Shown: positions 1 to 11,289 of the stretch, in pieces
How positions within the stretch are numbered: position 1 is the stretch's first letter
Layout: each line of letters opens with the position of its first letter
Source of the DNA: Gnetum montanum
Lineage: Eukaryota > Streptophyta > Gnetopsida > Gnetales > Gnetaceae
Assembly: GCA_015680685.1 (NCBI GenBank)
Contig: MNCI01002657.1
Coordinates: forward strand, 19,915 to 83,914
DNA length: 64,000 nt
Direction of reading: 5' to 3'
Notes under the pieces: model-generated
Seen by the model: the letters and a program-made list of their open reading frames with translations, nothing else
Database searches by the model: none
Told to the model about the DNA's origin: nothing
Translations under genes and position numbers: made by a program

Positions 1-170
1 AAAGAGATGTCTCATTTTGAAGTGGGATATCTCTAGGGAGACATCTACTATTTTCTAAGAGATCTCTACTTATGATTTCTTTCTTTTCATCAAAGATGTC
101 TACTATTTCTTGGAGATGTCTGCTTAACTCTTTGAACTCTAGTTCCTAAGGCTTTTTCTTGTTAATTTTT
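1..170 (-). repeat. LTR fragment resembling the 45.3/56.4 kb LTR
   Basis: The stretch is built from repeated gagatgtc/gacatct words on both strands. Read on the minus strand it resembles the middle of the chromovirus LTRs at 45318-46300 and 56386-57324, which use the same words. No LTR end or primer site is visible because the window cuts it off. The assignment rests on word composition, not on an alignment. Confidence 0.35.
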
Positions 171-1189
171 CTTCCTAATCCTTGAAGCATTGTCATTTGG
201 TTTCTAGTCTTTGGTTTTAGTCCATGCTTATTCATGTTCTCATGTTGGTTCATAAGATCTTCACTTTGTCAACTCATTATAGATCTCAATTTTCCTAAGT
301 CCTTAGTCCTTATGTGGAGTTCTTGTTCATGTCCTATAAACATACCATCCACAACAAACATTCTTTATTCTCCATTTTCCTTATGGTTTTGACATATCAA
401 AAGGTCAACATACTAAAGAGAAGAAAGCCCCTAATCATGGTACTATTCAAGTAACATGAGATTAACTTCTAAACTTGAGTCACAAAGGGCTAGTTAATGA
501 TCCTTTTCACTAATCTAAGCATCCATCATGGGACTACTAGGATTTGATCTCTTTTCAAAAAAAAAAAAACATTACTCTTTAACTACTCATGCTACCCTAT
601 GGACATTGAAATGATGACAACATCATCATCAAATGTCATCATGCTATCCCTGCTAGACATAGCCTAGGAACTTATTCCCAAAGTAGATATTATTATTAAA
701 TTATGATCATATATATTTCTTGAGATCTCATAAGAATGGACTTTCATTTTTCTTGAATGACTTTCATCTCCACAAGATGGATAGGAGGATATAGACCTAG
801 TCACATGATTCTCACATCTGTGTTTATAGTAAAATTTCCTACTACATAACCTCAAACTTCATCCTGGAACCAAATCAATAGATGTTTGGTAATATTTTCT
901 AGAGTAGGAATAGAATAAGGATGAATACCATAGGTAATATTACGTGATTAAGCTTATCTTGGTTGTATTTGAATGGTAATCCACCTTGCATGGGATCATA
1001 AAGTAGAAGATACTACTATTGGGAAGCTTGGTTGGTAGGATTATTAGGAATAAGTAGGTATCACTAAGGTATCATTATTAATATTTGATAGATACCCTAC
1101 TTGTGAATCTTGGAAATAAGGATTAGGTAGGGGCATCATCTATTGTTGTATTAGAGAAGGAAGATTCCCAAGGATTTGGAATTTGCTAC
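171..1189. other. Unassigned AT-rich sequence
   Basis: No reading frame on either strand matches a family I recognise, and stops are frequent. There is a poly-A run near 558-570. The part near 1000-1190 may be the far C-terminal tail of the neighbouring minus-strand gag, but nothing diagnostic supports that. Confidence 0.4.
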
Positions 1190-2858
1190 AACTGGTATTA
1201 CAACATGACCTATGGATAAGAACCACTTGAATACTATGCAAGGTCATGGTATGGAGTCCATATTATCAACATCTTGATGAATTTGAAATTAAAAGTTATC
1301 CCAAATTATTCCATCTCACCAATCATGTGAGCCATGATTGGACAACATTGAGAATCATGAGAGTCTATGTAATATTCACAAGGACTCTTATTATCAGAAG
1401 AAGATGTAAAAACCCCATTTGAATAGCCTTGAATGCTCTAGGAGTAAGATAGCCTTCCTTTACCCTTACCATCATATCTATTTCTTTGTTCACTTGATGA
1501 AATTACTTTGGTTGCAACCTCAACCACCTTATCCTTAATGTCCTTAAGAGTAGTGGTCATCTTCTCATCCATCATATCTTGGACCCAATCTACATGATGG
1601 GCCAAGTCTATCAAGGCTTTTTTTTTCTAACCTAATTCTAATTAAGAGCCTCAACTACAATAGGAAGTTTGGAAATACCTTTAATATTTTTAACTTCTTA
1701 CCTGTGTGATGGATTATGATTATGCTCAGTTTACTGTTGCTTCTGCCATTCATCTTCCATGATTGAAACGATGTTCAAGAGCACCTTGATTTGAGCCATG
1801 GACTTTTTACATACATGGCCTATTACATAGATGTTCATGCACTCTCTTGTCTCCAAACTTACCTCCTCAATGATATGCATCAACTACACTCTTTGGCTAA
1901 AATCATGGTTCTAATAGTAGTGGGTAGTTTTCATGTACCTCTCCATGATGATATTAAGAGGCTCTTAGTCTCCTTCCCTTAATCTAGCAAATTCCTTTTA
2001 GATTTTTGAGATTCAAAAATAATTCTAACATTTTATATAGAATACCTTGACCATATCTACCCATTTTTGGATTGATCACAGAGGCAAAGATTTACACTAG
2101 GTTTCTACATGTTCAGTGAAGGTGTGAGGAAATAGCCACAACTTCTACCAATTACTTGTGATTTCTTAAAGATAGTAAGCATTATCAAAGGTGTGCACAT
2201 GAAGCTAGGGATAATCACTAGTATACTTTCTATCGATTGGTACATTATCCATGTTAATCCTTTTGAACCTACTTTTCTAACCATGCTCCCTTGGACTATA
2301 TACAACTTTGGTCAACTCATGATAATTACCCAAGTCAAACAAATAAAAATCATCATTACCACTAGTAAGTATACATAAATGCAAGTGTTGAAACCTAGAA
2401 AGGAGATCATTATGTTGAGCTACACTTGATGTGAAGTTACCTAACTAGGGACATTAGTAGTGGCTTGGCCCTTTATCCTTCTTATTTTATTTGGCATCTT
2501 GCTTCCCATATAATTGGTTCGATGAAAAGATATGGCCAAAAAATCCTTTTGCCATCTAATCCTAAAGACCTTACATGTACAAAGGCTCATAATCATTTTG
2601 CATAGATTCATGAATCTTGTACACTTCATGTTCATTTTCAATCCCTATATTGATTAAGGCATCAATGATATCATTAGGTGTAGCAATAATCTAATCTCTT
2701 GGAAATTGGCCATGAGCATCACTCCTTCTCCCTTACTTATCTTGATGACAAGAAAACATCACTAGTGGAAGGGTCTTATATTCAAAAGTAGTGAAATCCC
2801 TTCTTCTTTTTCATGCATTACTAGAGGTCTTTGATGAGCTCTCAGCACTCTCTGCCAT
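1190..2858 (-). pseudogene. Decayed gag of an Athila-like Ty3/Gypsy element
   Basis: Gag is the structural protein of the retrotransposon particle. On the minus strand an ATG at 2858 begins MAESAESSS. About 2000-2330 then gives the retrotransposon gag core: a run ending in FPHTF, a WYKSLP-like segment and SIQKWVDMVKVFY, the order seen in plant Gypsy gags. A lysine-rich helical stretch follows at about 1430-1620. Near 1350-1400 there is CEYY followed by H and CC, a decayed C-x2-C-H-C knuckle like those of Athila gags. Many stops and at least two frameshifts break it. It resembles the gag of element C at 35490-38017 in layout, but it is a different copy. No protease or polymerase is seen to its left. 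Confidence 0.6.
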
Positions 2859-4284
2859 TTTGATTACATTCATGATAATGTACATACACAAAAATAAAAC
2901 ACATAGTGGAATTGAATAAAGTTAAAATCACAAATGTACAAGTATTTCTAGATAATTCATCAATGCTCTTGTTGTAAACAATACTCATGATAGGAGTCCC
3001 ACTAGTTTTGTATCAAAGGAATATATCATACAAATCACAATGCAGTTTGATCATAAGCTTCAAGGATGATGCTGAGTGGATTGCAAAGAACACTTATGTA
3101 TATTGTTATGTTCAATAAATACAAAAGATATTATAATATATGTCATACAGATAGAAACCCATGTTGTTGTAGTGTGAGATTAAGAAAATATTTATAATTT
3201 TATGTTTTATGCCTTTTTTATAGATTTTATTTTTATGAGAAACAAATAAACAATGATAAACATACATGCATTGCAATCTTACTTGGGAATAGGGATAAAG
3301 CGCATGTTGCAATTCCTCAAGAAATAGATGCAACACCACACATACAGATGCACATACAAAGTATAATGAATGGCTCTTAGTAATAGCCTTAGTGGCCCAA
3401 CACCATGTCATAGAGTTATGACCTTCTTGGATAAATTTCAATCATCATAGCTTACAAAAATGAGGAAATAAATATTTTTTATGATTTTAATATTTTATAA
3501 TATTTTTGGTATTTTAATGTTTTAGGTATAAACAGTGAAAAACTAACAAAAATAATAAGCTTTATTTACTACACAAACACTAGACTCTGCATTGACTAAA
3601 TAGTTCCAAGCTACATAAGAAAGCTAGTACCCTGATAGAGTCTAGCTATACTTGTGAAAGAGACGAATCAAAACACATAAAACAAGGAAGGAATTATGTA
3701 CCCAAAAAAGGAAGAGCTCTTTACATGAAACTACATGCCAAAATTCCAAAATGAAATAGTTGAACATAAGTTAATTTCATAGGGAGCTCATCTTGAGTAT
3801 TTATAATTTTCACAAGACAATGGCAAGGGTTCACTAGTGGCCAAGCTTCAATGGAGGTCCTTCAACATAGCCTAGATAACTCAAAATATATCCAAAGTGG
3901 CCAAAGAGGCAAAGTACCCAAACTAGGACATCAAGAAGGGTGAATCAATATCTCTATGCTAACATAGGGGGTGCGCTAGCATAGGGAAGCCAACACATCC
4001 TTATCATCATAATTTACTCTTGTCTTTCCAAATCAAAGCCAATAGGCCTAGGAATAAGTTAGAATCTTTTGATGGTCTCCAAATAAAGTTGGAAACTTCC
4101 TAAAAAGCTTTAAACATGTCCCAAATCAATGAGTAAGAAAAATAAGTTAACAATGCATACCTAAAAAATAGAAACCTCAACCATGTATGTGAAAATCATA
4201 AACATAGGATGCATTTGAGACATCCCAAATCTATGGCTTACAATTAACTTACAAAATGCTACTAGATGACTCATTAGATGTTGA
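2859..4284. other. Unassigned: gag leader and possible LTR
   Basis: This lies upstream of the minus-strand gag, where its leader and 5' LTR should be. A segment near 2955-2985 (minus strand ...AAGAGCATTGATGA) is weakly like an initiator-Met primer-binding site. No pair of LTRs can be matched inside the window. The open frames here (for example 3112-3441, minus) have no recognisable domain. Confidence 0.3.
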
Positions 4285-4457
4285 AGGAAGATAACCCCAT
4301 GCAGCCCTCAAAGTATAACCTAAATACATTATTCCATATTAATAAAGAATTCCTTTCTTTTTCTCTTTTTGCATTTTCCTATTATTTTCTTAATGCATAA
4401 TATCAAATGGAAAGTATCTTTGGCATTTTCCATGATATTTAGGAATGGGATGTCACA
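4285..4457 (+). repeat. 3' fragment of an LTR-A long terminal repeat
   Basis: The sequence follows the last 175 bases of the solo LTR at 62657-63175 almost feature for feature. It has the GGAAGATAAC block, a CCCTCAAA(G/A)TATAA(C/T)C segment, TATTAATAAA, the 'TTTTCCATGA' block and the terminal GGGATGTCACA ending at 4457. The 5' two-thirds of the LTR is missing and no primer site follows, so it is a truncated relic. Confidence 0.7.
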
Positions 4458-4984
4458 AACAAAGTTATGACTATGTTACATGATGATTGTAGATTTGTGA
4501 ATGTTTTATAAATGATATTCCAAATTAATGATCTATCATCCTACACTGTAGATTAATTCATTTGAACTATAAGGGCTCTTCAAAAACTGAACATGTGAGC
4601 TTCACCAAGGAAAGATAATACTATTACAGTTTAAGAGCTAAGTAACTAAATTATGACTATATTAATTATTTTATTACTTGATACATGTATAAAGAAATAA
4701 TTCTTTATATTTGCATCATTAATAATAGTTTTATAAATAATATGAATTCTTATAAATATTACTTTATAGAGTTTAAGGAAGATAGTAGTCGTAGGTGCAT
4801 CAATTTGATGATGGAACATAAGTAAAACTTGAATGCATTGGTAAGTATCAAGTATGTCTTTAGGATGCTTATCCAATTCTAGTCCATCATATTATGTGAA
4901 AGATAGATGATAGGGCTTAAAAATTCTTTGATCCACTAGAAAAGAAGTATCATATATTAAAAATTATGATTTGTGATAAGTAAA
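4458..4984. other. Unassigned AT-rich spacer
   Basis: No supported gene or repeat was found. The right end may hold the decayed end of the LINE endonuclease region, because an R-R-W-K-R-T segment near 5015-5035 resembles the linker that follows endonuclease domains. Nothing upstream of it could be matched. Confidence 0.3.
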
Positions 4985-6160
4985 CTTTGAGTCTAACTCA
5001 TTCTACAACCAAAAACAAGATAAGAAGATGGAAAAGAACACCATTCTTACCATGAAGAATATACAATAGGATAAGCATTAATGCTTGAAAATGATTTAAC
5101 ATTGATTTAGCATAGTTAATTATGTTTCATATGACAAACAAGAAAATAGGTTGGGATACAAAATTAGAAAGAAGGAGGTAACTATACTAATTGCCAAAGC
5201 CAAACATAAAATCTTGGATAGCTTTTATGAGAAATTATAAATAAAAGAAGAAAAAAATTCTTTTTATAAATTAGAAAAAATAAGAAATGTAAGAATATTA
5301 ATCACATCAAATTCCTTAAGAAAATAGATGATAGAGAGGCTAGAGATATACTCTTATGATACTTTTAGAGGAAAAATCTCCTAATAAATATATTAAAGTG
5401 ATTCTAGACATTGATGAAGGGGATAACACTAAAATTTAGACTTGTGGTATAATGCTTGATTTTTCAGTCATAGTAGGTCTACATCAAGAATATATAATTA
5501 GCATGTACTTATTTCCCATTATTTTGAATGAATTAATAAAGAAAATATAAGATGAAACTCCTTGGTATATGCTATTTAAAAATGATCTTGTGTTGCTGGA
5601 TACAACTAGAGAAAATATTGTTTTTAAAATAGAGAAGTAGAGACATGCTCAAAAATCAAAAGGCTTAAAAATTAGAAAAATTAAGATAAATTATATGTAA
5701 TTAAATTTTAAAAATAACATAAATAGTGATGAAATATAAGTAATAATTCAAGGCCAAATATCCCTCCATGCAAATAGTTTTACTACCTAGGATCAATCCT
5801 CCAATTAGATGGTAAAAATGATAAAGATATAATAGAGTTGAGACAGGATAGTCAAAATGGATATATGCTAGTTATTTTTTATACCATAAAGGAACACCAA
5901 TAAAATTGAAAGGAAAATTTTATAGGATACTAATCAAACATACTATCTTCTATGTACAAAACATTGGATAGTAAAAAATAGGCATAAATAAAAAATTAGT
6001 AAAATAGAACTATGAATGCTTGGATGGATGCTTTATGTTACTAGAAGAGATAAACTACATAATATATATATTAGAGAAAGACTTGAAGTTACTTATATTT
6101 TGGAAACTTAGATGATTTGAACATATGAAAAGAATATCAAATAATAAATTTATAAATAAC
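4985..6160 (+). pseudogene. LINE (non-LTR retrotransposon) polyprotein fragment
   Basis: The frame on the plus strand matches the common plant LINE polyprotein, whose RT clade is often annotated near 'craniofacial development protein 2-like'. Landmarks in order: the AKAKHKILDSFYEKL linker at about 5200-5245, a KLEKIRNVR segment, the RT block GLHQ...YLFPIILNELI at about 5478-5535, MLFKNDLVLLDTTRE at 5568-5612 (the catalytic A-D-D appears as K-N-D), a K-S-K-GLKI segment, and the C-terminal domain M-LGWMLYVTRRDKLHNIYIRERL at 6027-6090. About 250-300 codons of the fingers and palm are missing between roughly 5395 and 5455, so the copy carries an internal deletion. There are many stops. No poly-A tail or target duplication was identified. 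Confidence 0.75.
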
Positions 6161-7207
6161 TGTTGTTACATCGTTTGATTGATCAAATGGTCTAATAGGT
6201 CAACTAATTCCACCTAAAATCAAATTACTTGAGAGCTTACTAATTTTAGAAGGAAGAAAATGCATCATCCTTAAGGTCAAATGATCTTCCCATTAGTTTC
6301 TTGACCTAAGACTAGTATATAATGATAGAGTCCCATTTCTAAATGCCCAAAGCTAAGAAGGATGGCTACACTGAGATCTCACATTTTTGCAACAAAACAT
6401 AGGAGGTTGACCAATGTAGAATTTGATGAATTGATCATAGGTTGATCAAACCTAATTAAGATTGACCAATCAAGGAAAAATTAAAAAATGAAATACCAAA
6501 AAAATCCTTGGAACATTATGAGATGAAAAAAATGTTAAGAAGTAAAGATTACCATTTATCTCCAAGGGTGGAGTGTTAATCTAAGAATATCATATCTCTT
6601 AGTATTATTAATGCATAGGTGGAGATGGATCATTTAATGAATATTACTATATTACTAGCAATAATCAAGATCAAAGAAAATGAAGGCAAAAAAGTTTAAA
6701 CATGTAAGAGAAGAAGCTTGATAGAGAAAAAATATCTTTCATTATATTTCTATGCCCTTATTGTCATATCTCTTGCATGATTTGTGCTTGTATTGGATGT
6801 GCTCTAATGTATTTTGTCACTCCAAAAGCATTAATTCATTTTCCTTTATTTTGAGGTCTAGTTTAAGGATTTTTTCTTTAAAGTATTAATTCTAAAGAAT
6901 TGAGATTGGGAACCATTAATACTAGCACTAGTTTTTTAATGATTTCAAAATTGGAAGGGTAGGAGAAGAAGATATTGAATAGCCCTATAGAATGAACTAG
7001 GCACAAGATAAACCACTATTATTTTTATGTGCACTATTCATTTTATTTAATTATTTATTTTATTTTTAATCTTAGTTTAGATGTTCTTTAGTTAGATTTA
7101 TTTAAATATTTATAGGTATATTTTTTTTTGTTTGTTTTATTTTAAATTATACAAATTTAATTAAGACATCTAATTCACCCCCTAGAAGATTTGAGATTTG
7201 ATCTAAA
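6161..7207 (+). repeat. Putative 5' LTR of a SIRE-like Copia element
   Basis: A Met-type primer site starts at 7209, so the DNA before it should be the LTR. The right end has the CTAATTCACCCCCTAG block typical of SIRE/Maximus-type Copia LTR ends (7167-7185). The left part (6165-6470) is full of GGTTGACCA and GGTCAAC words, again typical of that group. The start TGTTGTTACA at 6161 is a guess that gives about 1.05 kb. No matching 3' LTR could be aligned by eye. Confidence 0.5.
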
Positions 7208-7223
7208 GTTAGTATCAAAGCAT
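7208..7223 (+). other. Primer-binding site, initiator-Met tRNA type
   Basis: TTAGTATCAAAGCATTA differs by two substitutions from the plant retrotransposon primer site TTGGTATCAGAGCATTA. It directly follows the LTR end and precedes the Copia gag, as expected for reverse-transcription priming. Confidence 0.7.
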
Positions 7224-7319
7224 TATCTCTTCAATAGTAGATTTACCGCTATCAAGAGTTTATATTTGTTTTATCATTTCCATTATAGGTTTATAATCTA
7301 CTCACAATTATTCTTTCTT

Positions 7320-9110
7320 TAATGGATCAAACTATAATAATTAGAAGGCAAGGATGAAATATTTCTTATAGCTCTAGGATTTTAATATTTGTATTTTAGT
7401 TGTACATGGTTAATTTGGAGTCACAAAGATTCACACAATGATAAGTGGAAATTCCTACACAATGCAAAAACCTATCAAAAGTTAGATAGATGATGATCAA
7501 AAGGAACATGTGAAAAATTCTAAGACCCTAAATGTTTTCTACTATGCTCTATGCCTAAAAGAATTCAGCCAAAGTATCAGTTATAAAACATGCAAGAAGA
7601 TTTGGAATCTCCTTAATTCTATACATTAGGATATTTCTTTGGTTAAGCAATCCAAGACATAAGTTCTTAGTCATAAGTTTATGATTCTAAAGATGACAGA
7701 AGTGAAATCCTAAAGGATTATTTCATTAGAGCCACTAAAATTACAAATTCTATTAAAGAACTTAATGAAAACTACTCTAATTTAAGAATTTTTCAACAAG
7801 TCTTGGGAAGCCTTCTAAAAAACTTTTATGATAAAGTAAAAATCTTCCTTGAAGTAAGAGATAGCAATCTCATGAAGGTTGACAACCTCCAAGGTAGCTT
7901 GGAAACTTATGGAATGTCACTTTAAGAGGATAATGATGTTCAATAATCAAATAAGAACATTGTACTAAAATATTCTAATGATGTTAAAGGTGATAACTTG
8001 AATAACTTTAATGAGGAAGAACTATCTCTCCTATCATGGAAATTTATCATGCTTCTCAAGAGAAAATACAATAGAAAAAGAACTTTCAATAATCACAAGA
8101 ATACTTAGAAGAAGAGTGACATTTAGTATTATTATTATCATGCCTATGGTCACATTATAGTTCAATGTTCAAGGAATAAAAAGAAAGAGAAAATTTATAA
8201 AGAAAAAAGGAATCTATGCTCTTGGGATGAATGAGAGAAGTCCTCATCTAATAATGAGATAAATGAAGAATGTAACCTTATTCTCACAATAGCTCTTAAA
8301 GGAGAAGTTCAACCTATTGAAGAAGAGAAGAGCATGAACAAAGAAATAAGTTATGAACTACATCTAAATTCCTTTCATCAAACTCCAAAGTATCTTCATA
8401 AAGATAAAGAGAAAAGCCTATGAATAAGAATTAAATTTTGAAGCTTCAGTTTTTGAACTTCAAGAGAAATAGACTCCTTAGTGTGATTTATATGCAAGTT
8501 GTAGTATTTTCCAAAAGTGTATAAAGAAGAGAGAGACACAGCTTCAAGAAAAAGAAAAAGAAATCAAAAGCTACCTTAAGCAACTCACTTACTCTAAAGT
8601 CACTATTGGGCATCAAGCCCAAGAAATTGCAAATCTTCAAAGTGATCTTTAGAAATTTACCTAAGGGAGTATTTGTTTGAACACGATGATGAGAAACTCA
8701 AAGAAATTTGGTAATAAATTAGATCTTTAATACAAGCCAACATGACCTACATTTATAATACAAGATAAGTGGAATTATCTTTCAAGGTATAAATTATTTT
8801 TTAGAAACTCATACATTCAATGATTTTATTACTATAATTATGGTCACATATAATATTATTATACATATAGAAAATATTATGGCTATCATAATATAATATT
8901 TTTGCAATCTAACCTAGGTAACTATAAGAATATAGTACAAAACCATAAAAATAGGAGAGTACACATGCCTAAAATCATATTACACAAGGTAGATGTTAAA
9001 GAAAAATATATATTTGATCCAACTCCTTCTAATCAAATTGAATATAGAAAAAGAGAGTTGGAATATGGACCTTGTCTAAACTGACCCAATCATGTAATTA
9101 TCTCAATCTA
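7320..9110 (+). pseudogene. Decayed gag of a SIRE-like Ty1/Copia element
   Basis: Three plus-strand frames together give the long SIRE-type gag. The UBN2-like gag core runs from about 7500 to 7930 (a KNSKTLNVFYYALCLKEF-like start, KKIWNLLNSIH, ending near SLETYGMSL). A zinc-knuckle relic lies at 8125-8175 (Y-Y-Y-H-AYGH-IIVQCS, first cysteines lost). The acidic tail NEECNLILTIALKGE is at 8260-8300. A long coiled-coil region (EKEKEIKSYLKQL) lies at 8545-8590, and the frame ends near 9083. The family gag is followed by protease, integrase and RT, but none are found here, so the element has lost its pol. There are stops and frameshifts throughout. Confidence 0.65.
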
Positions 9111-9540
9111 CATTGGGAGGGTTCATGGTTTATTCTTAGAGTAGAATAGTTGCAAATTTTCATTTTAAGTAGTTTTGGATACTATTATTTTTCCCTATAA
9201 CTACTCTATGTTTTGCCTTGCATTTTTGTGGTTACTCTAGTGTTGTAAGATTAATTATACACTATTTAAGTTAACCATATATTTTAGTGGATTGATTGAC
9301 CTTTGTGTAGTTTTATACCTATTTTAAATACCTAGCTTGACTAGATGTTTCCTTGGTTGACTAAATGCTAGTTCATCAAATCTTTGATAGGTCAACTATC
9401 TATACGATAATCCAATTTTTTAAATTTTTTAACTCTAATGATAGATAAACTAGATTTATAATAGATTAACCAATGATACAATGGAAAAACTTGGGTTCTA
9501 GAAGCTAAAAATTCCCTAAACGAATAGTTTAATCTCATAA
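9111..9540. repeat. Possible 3' LTR relic of the SIRE-like element
   Basis: Between 9270 and 9490 the words TTGACC, GGTTGACTAAATG and GATAGGTCAACTATC recur. The same style of words occurs at 6165-6470 in the putative 5' LTR, so this may be the start of the 3' LTR brought next to gag by loss of pol. The match is only at word level. Confidence 0.3.
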
Positions 9541-9574
9541 TCTATGATCCTAAAAGATCAGAGGTATCATAGAT
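9540..9574. repeat. Short imperfect inverted repeat
   Basis: The arms atctatgatcc and ggtatcatagat pair with one bulge around a 12-base loop. It sits alone in AT-rich DNA, with no poly-T run or gene to make it a terminator. It may be a decayed element end. Confidence 0.35.
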
Positions 9575-9817
9575 GATCTTGTTGATCACCAAAGGACTTA
9601 AAAATCTATTACTGGCCAAACATAATTAGGAATAAATAATAATGAATGCATAAAAAATCAAATCGCTAGATCCACAAATGATGAAATACCAATACATTAG
9701 AAATGGAAAGGAAATAGCTGAAAATACTACAAACTTATCTTAAATGTGAAATAAAAAGTTTAGAAAATATAGATTTAAGCACCATTTCTAAAAGCTAGAG
9801 GAATCTTTGATTTGAAT

Positions 9818-9941
9818 GCAAGCTTTGTAGAAGAGATGTCTAAAGTCTCCAATCTACACTTAAGCTTTGTAGAAGATGCCTCAAAAGTCTCTGATCTACA
9901 CTTGATGCACAAGAGGCCTCAGAAGTCTCCAATTCTACACC
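9818..9941. repeat. Three-unit degenerate tandem repeat, about 42 bp
   Basis: Three consecutive units (9818-9860, 9861-9902, 9903-9941) share AAGCTTTGTAGAAGA...TC..AAGTCTC(C/T)..TCTACAC. The first two units are closest; the third has lost its first half. No coding frame runs through it. Confidence 0.65.
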
Positions 9942-11289
9942 CAAGCTTGATGACTCTATCACCAAAGAATGGCTACTATGTATCTTAGAAGCTAAAAGTT
10001 TCATCGTTGATGGTAAGGCTACTACAATGCTTTAGAGCATGGAAGGGTGAGGTATGCCCTTTGTGATCACAAAAAGTGATCTTCTCTACTTGTTCTCTAC
10101 TGCTAGAAGATCCTTTGAAAATTATGTCAACAAGTCTTGAAAATAATCTTAGTTTTCACTTTTATAGGCAATCAACCTACATTTTTACATTGATTTTCCA
10201 CATCGTAACTACCCATCATTACTTAACCAATAACAGCATAATTCCATTAGACTATTTTTTGGTTTACATTAGCTAGTATAATTTTTAATGTATTTTTGAT
10301 TTACACTATGAACTCATGACTAGCATAATTATCAGCATATTTTTGATTTGTGCTATTAATTATGCTTTGCATTATAAGTTAAGCCTAAAATGATTTGGCA
10401 TGAAGATGCCTTAGAATCACAATGAAACAAGGTTCAATAGAGAATTTCTATGAAGGATCCAAGGCACTTCTTTAACTCTTGGTCCTAAATCCAAGTTACA
10501 TCAAAAGTTACATGAAAGGGATTAAAGCTCTCCTCTTTTTGATCTAACCATGCCATAAGCCTTCCCTATTTATAATCAAATTTCCTTTGAGGTGTTTCAT
10601 TTTCCCCTCTTTTTTGATGTTTAGAGGACTATTCTAAAAGACGTCAACAAAAAATATGAAACACAACTATAGGTTTACTACAAATGTTTCTCTCGTCACA
10701 TCTTATTTCATAGATGTTGAGTCATGCTAGTGAGTACTTGTAGTGGTGAGGTAACATTAAGACAATAAATATAAGGGTTCATGGCCAATATGGATAGTAA
10801 ATATTCAGAGTAATATATTTTTGCTAGACGTTCATGTAGAAATGATAAAATAGAGGACAAGAAATTTTGAGTGTGCTAATGTTACCAGTATACTAATAGT
10901 ATTCATACCTTAGTGATATACCCATTTTCTAATAATTATCTATGATTTATGCTTTATTTTCTAGTTATTCATGTTTCAAGAAACTAGTGTTTTAATATGG
11001 GTCACTTTGGCCACTTTGCTTTTTTTAAGAGCCATTGTTTTGCTATAGGTTACTTTGGTCACTTGGCTTTTCTTCTTTTTCTTTTTAAATAAAATCCTCT
11101 TTAGGTTTCAATGCCAAGTCTAGTGATCATGCTTGATAGGGCATCATGAACCTCGATGAACTAGGTAATAGGTATTGGGGCATATCATATAATAAGAATA
11201 CAAAGACATCATAGATGGGGCTCATCATAAGTTTAGTATCAAGGGATGAATTTGGTGTATGCTTGTAGCTTAGAAGGAATAGCACAAAG
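9942..11289. other. Unassigned AT-rich sequence with small direct repeats
   Basis: No recognisable gene. Two imperfect direct repeats are visible: TAGTATAATTTTTAATGTAT against TAGCATAATTATCAGCATAT (10273-10350), and GGTCACTTTGGCCACTTTGC against GGTTACTTTGGTCACTTGGC (10999-11067). Both look like decayed LTR or promoter repeats, but the parent element is unknown. Confidence 0.4.

Noticed and set aside
3112-3441. 109-codon minus-strand open frame as a small protein gene
   Set aside because: There is no recognisable domain, no homologous copy in the window, and it sits in the leader/LTR space of a decayed Gypsy element.
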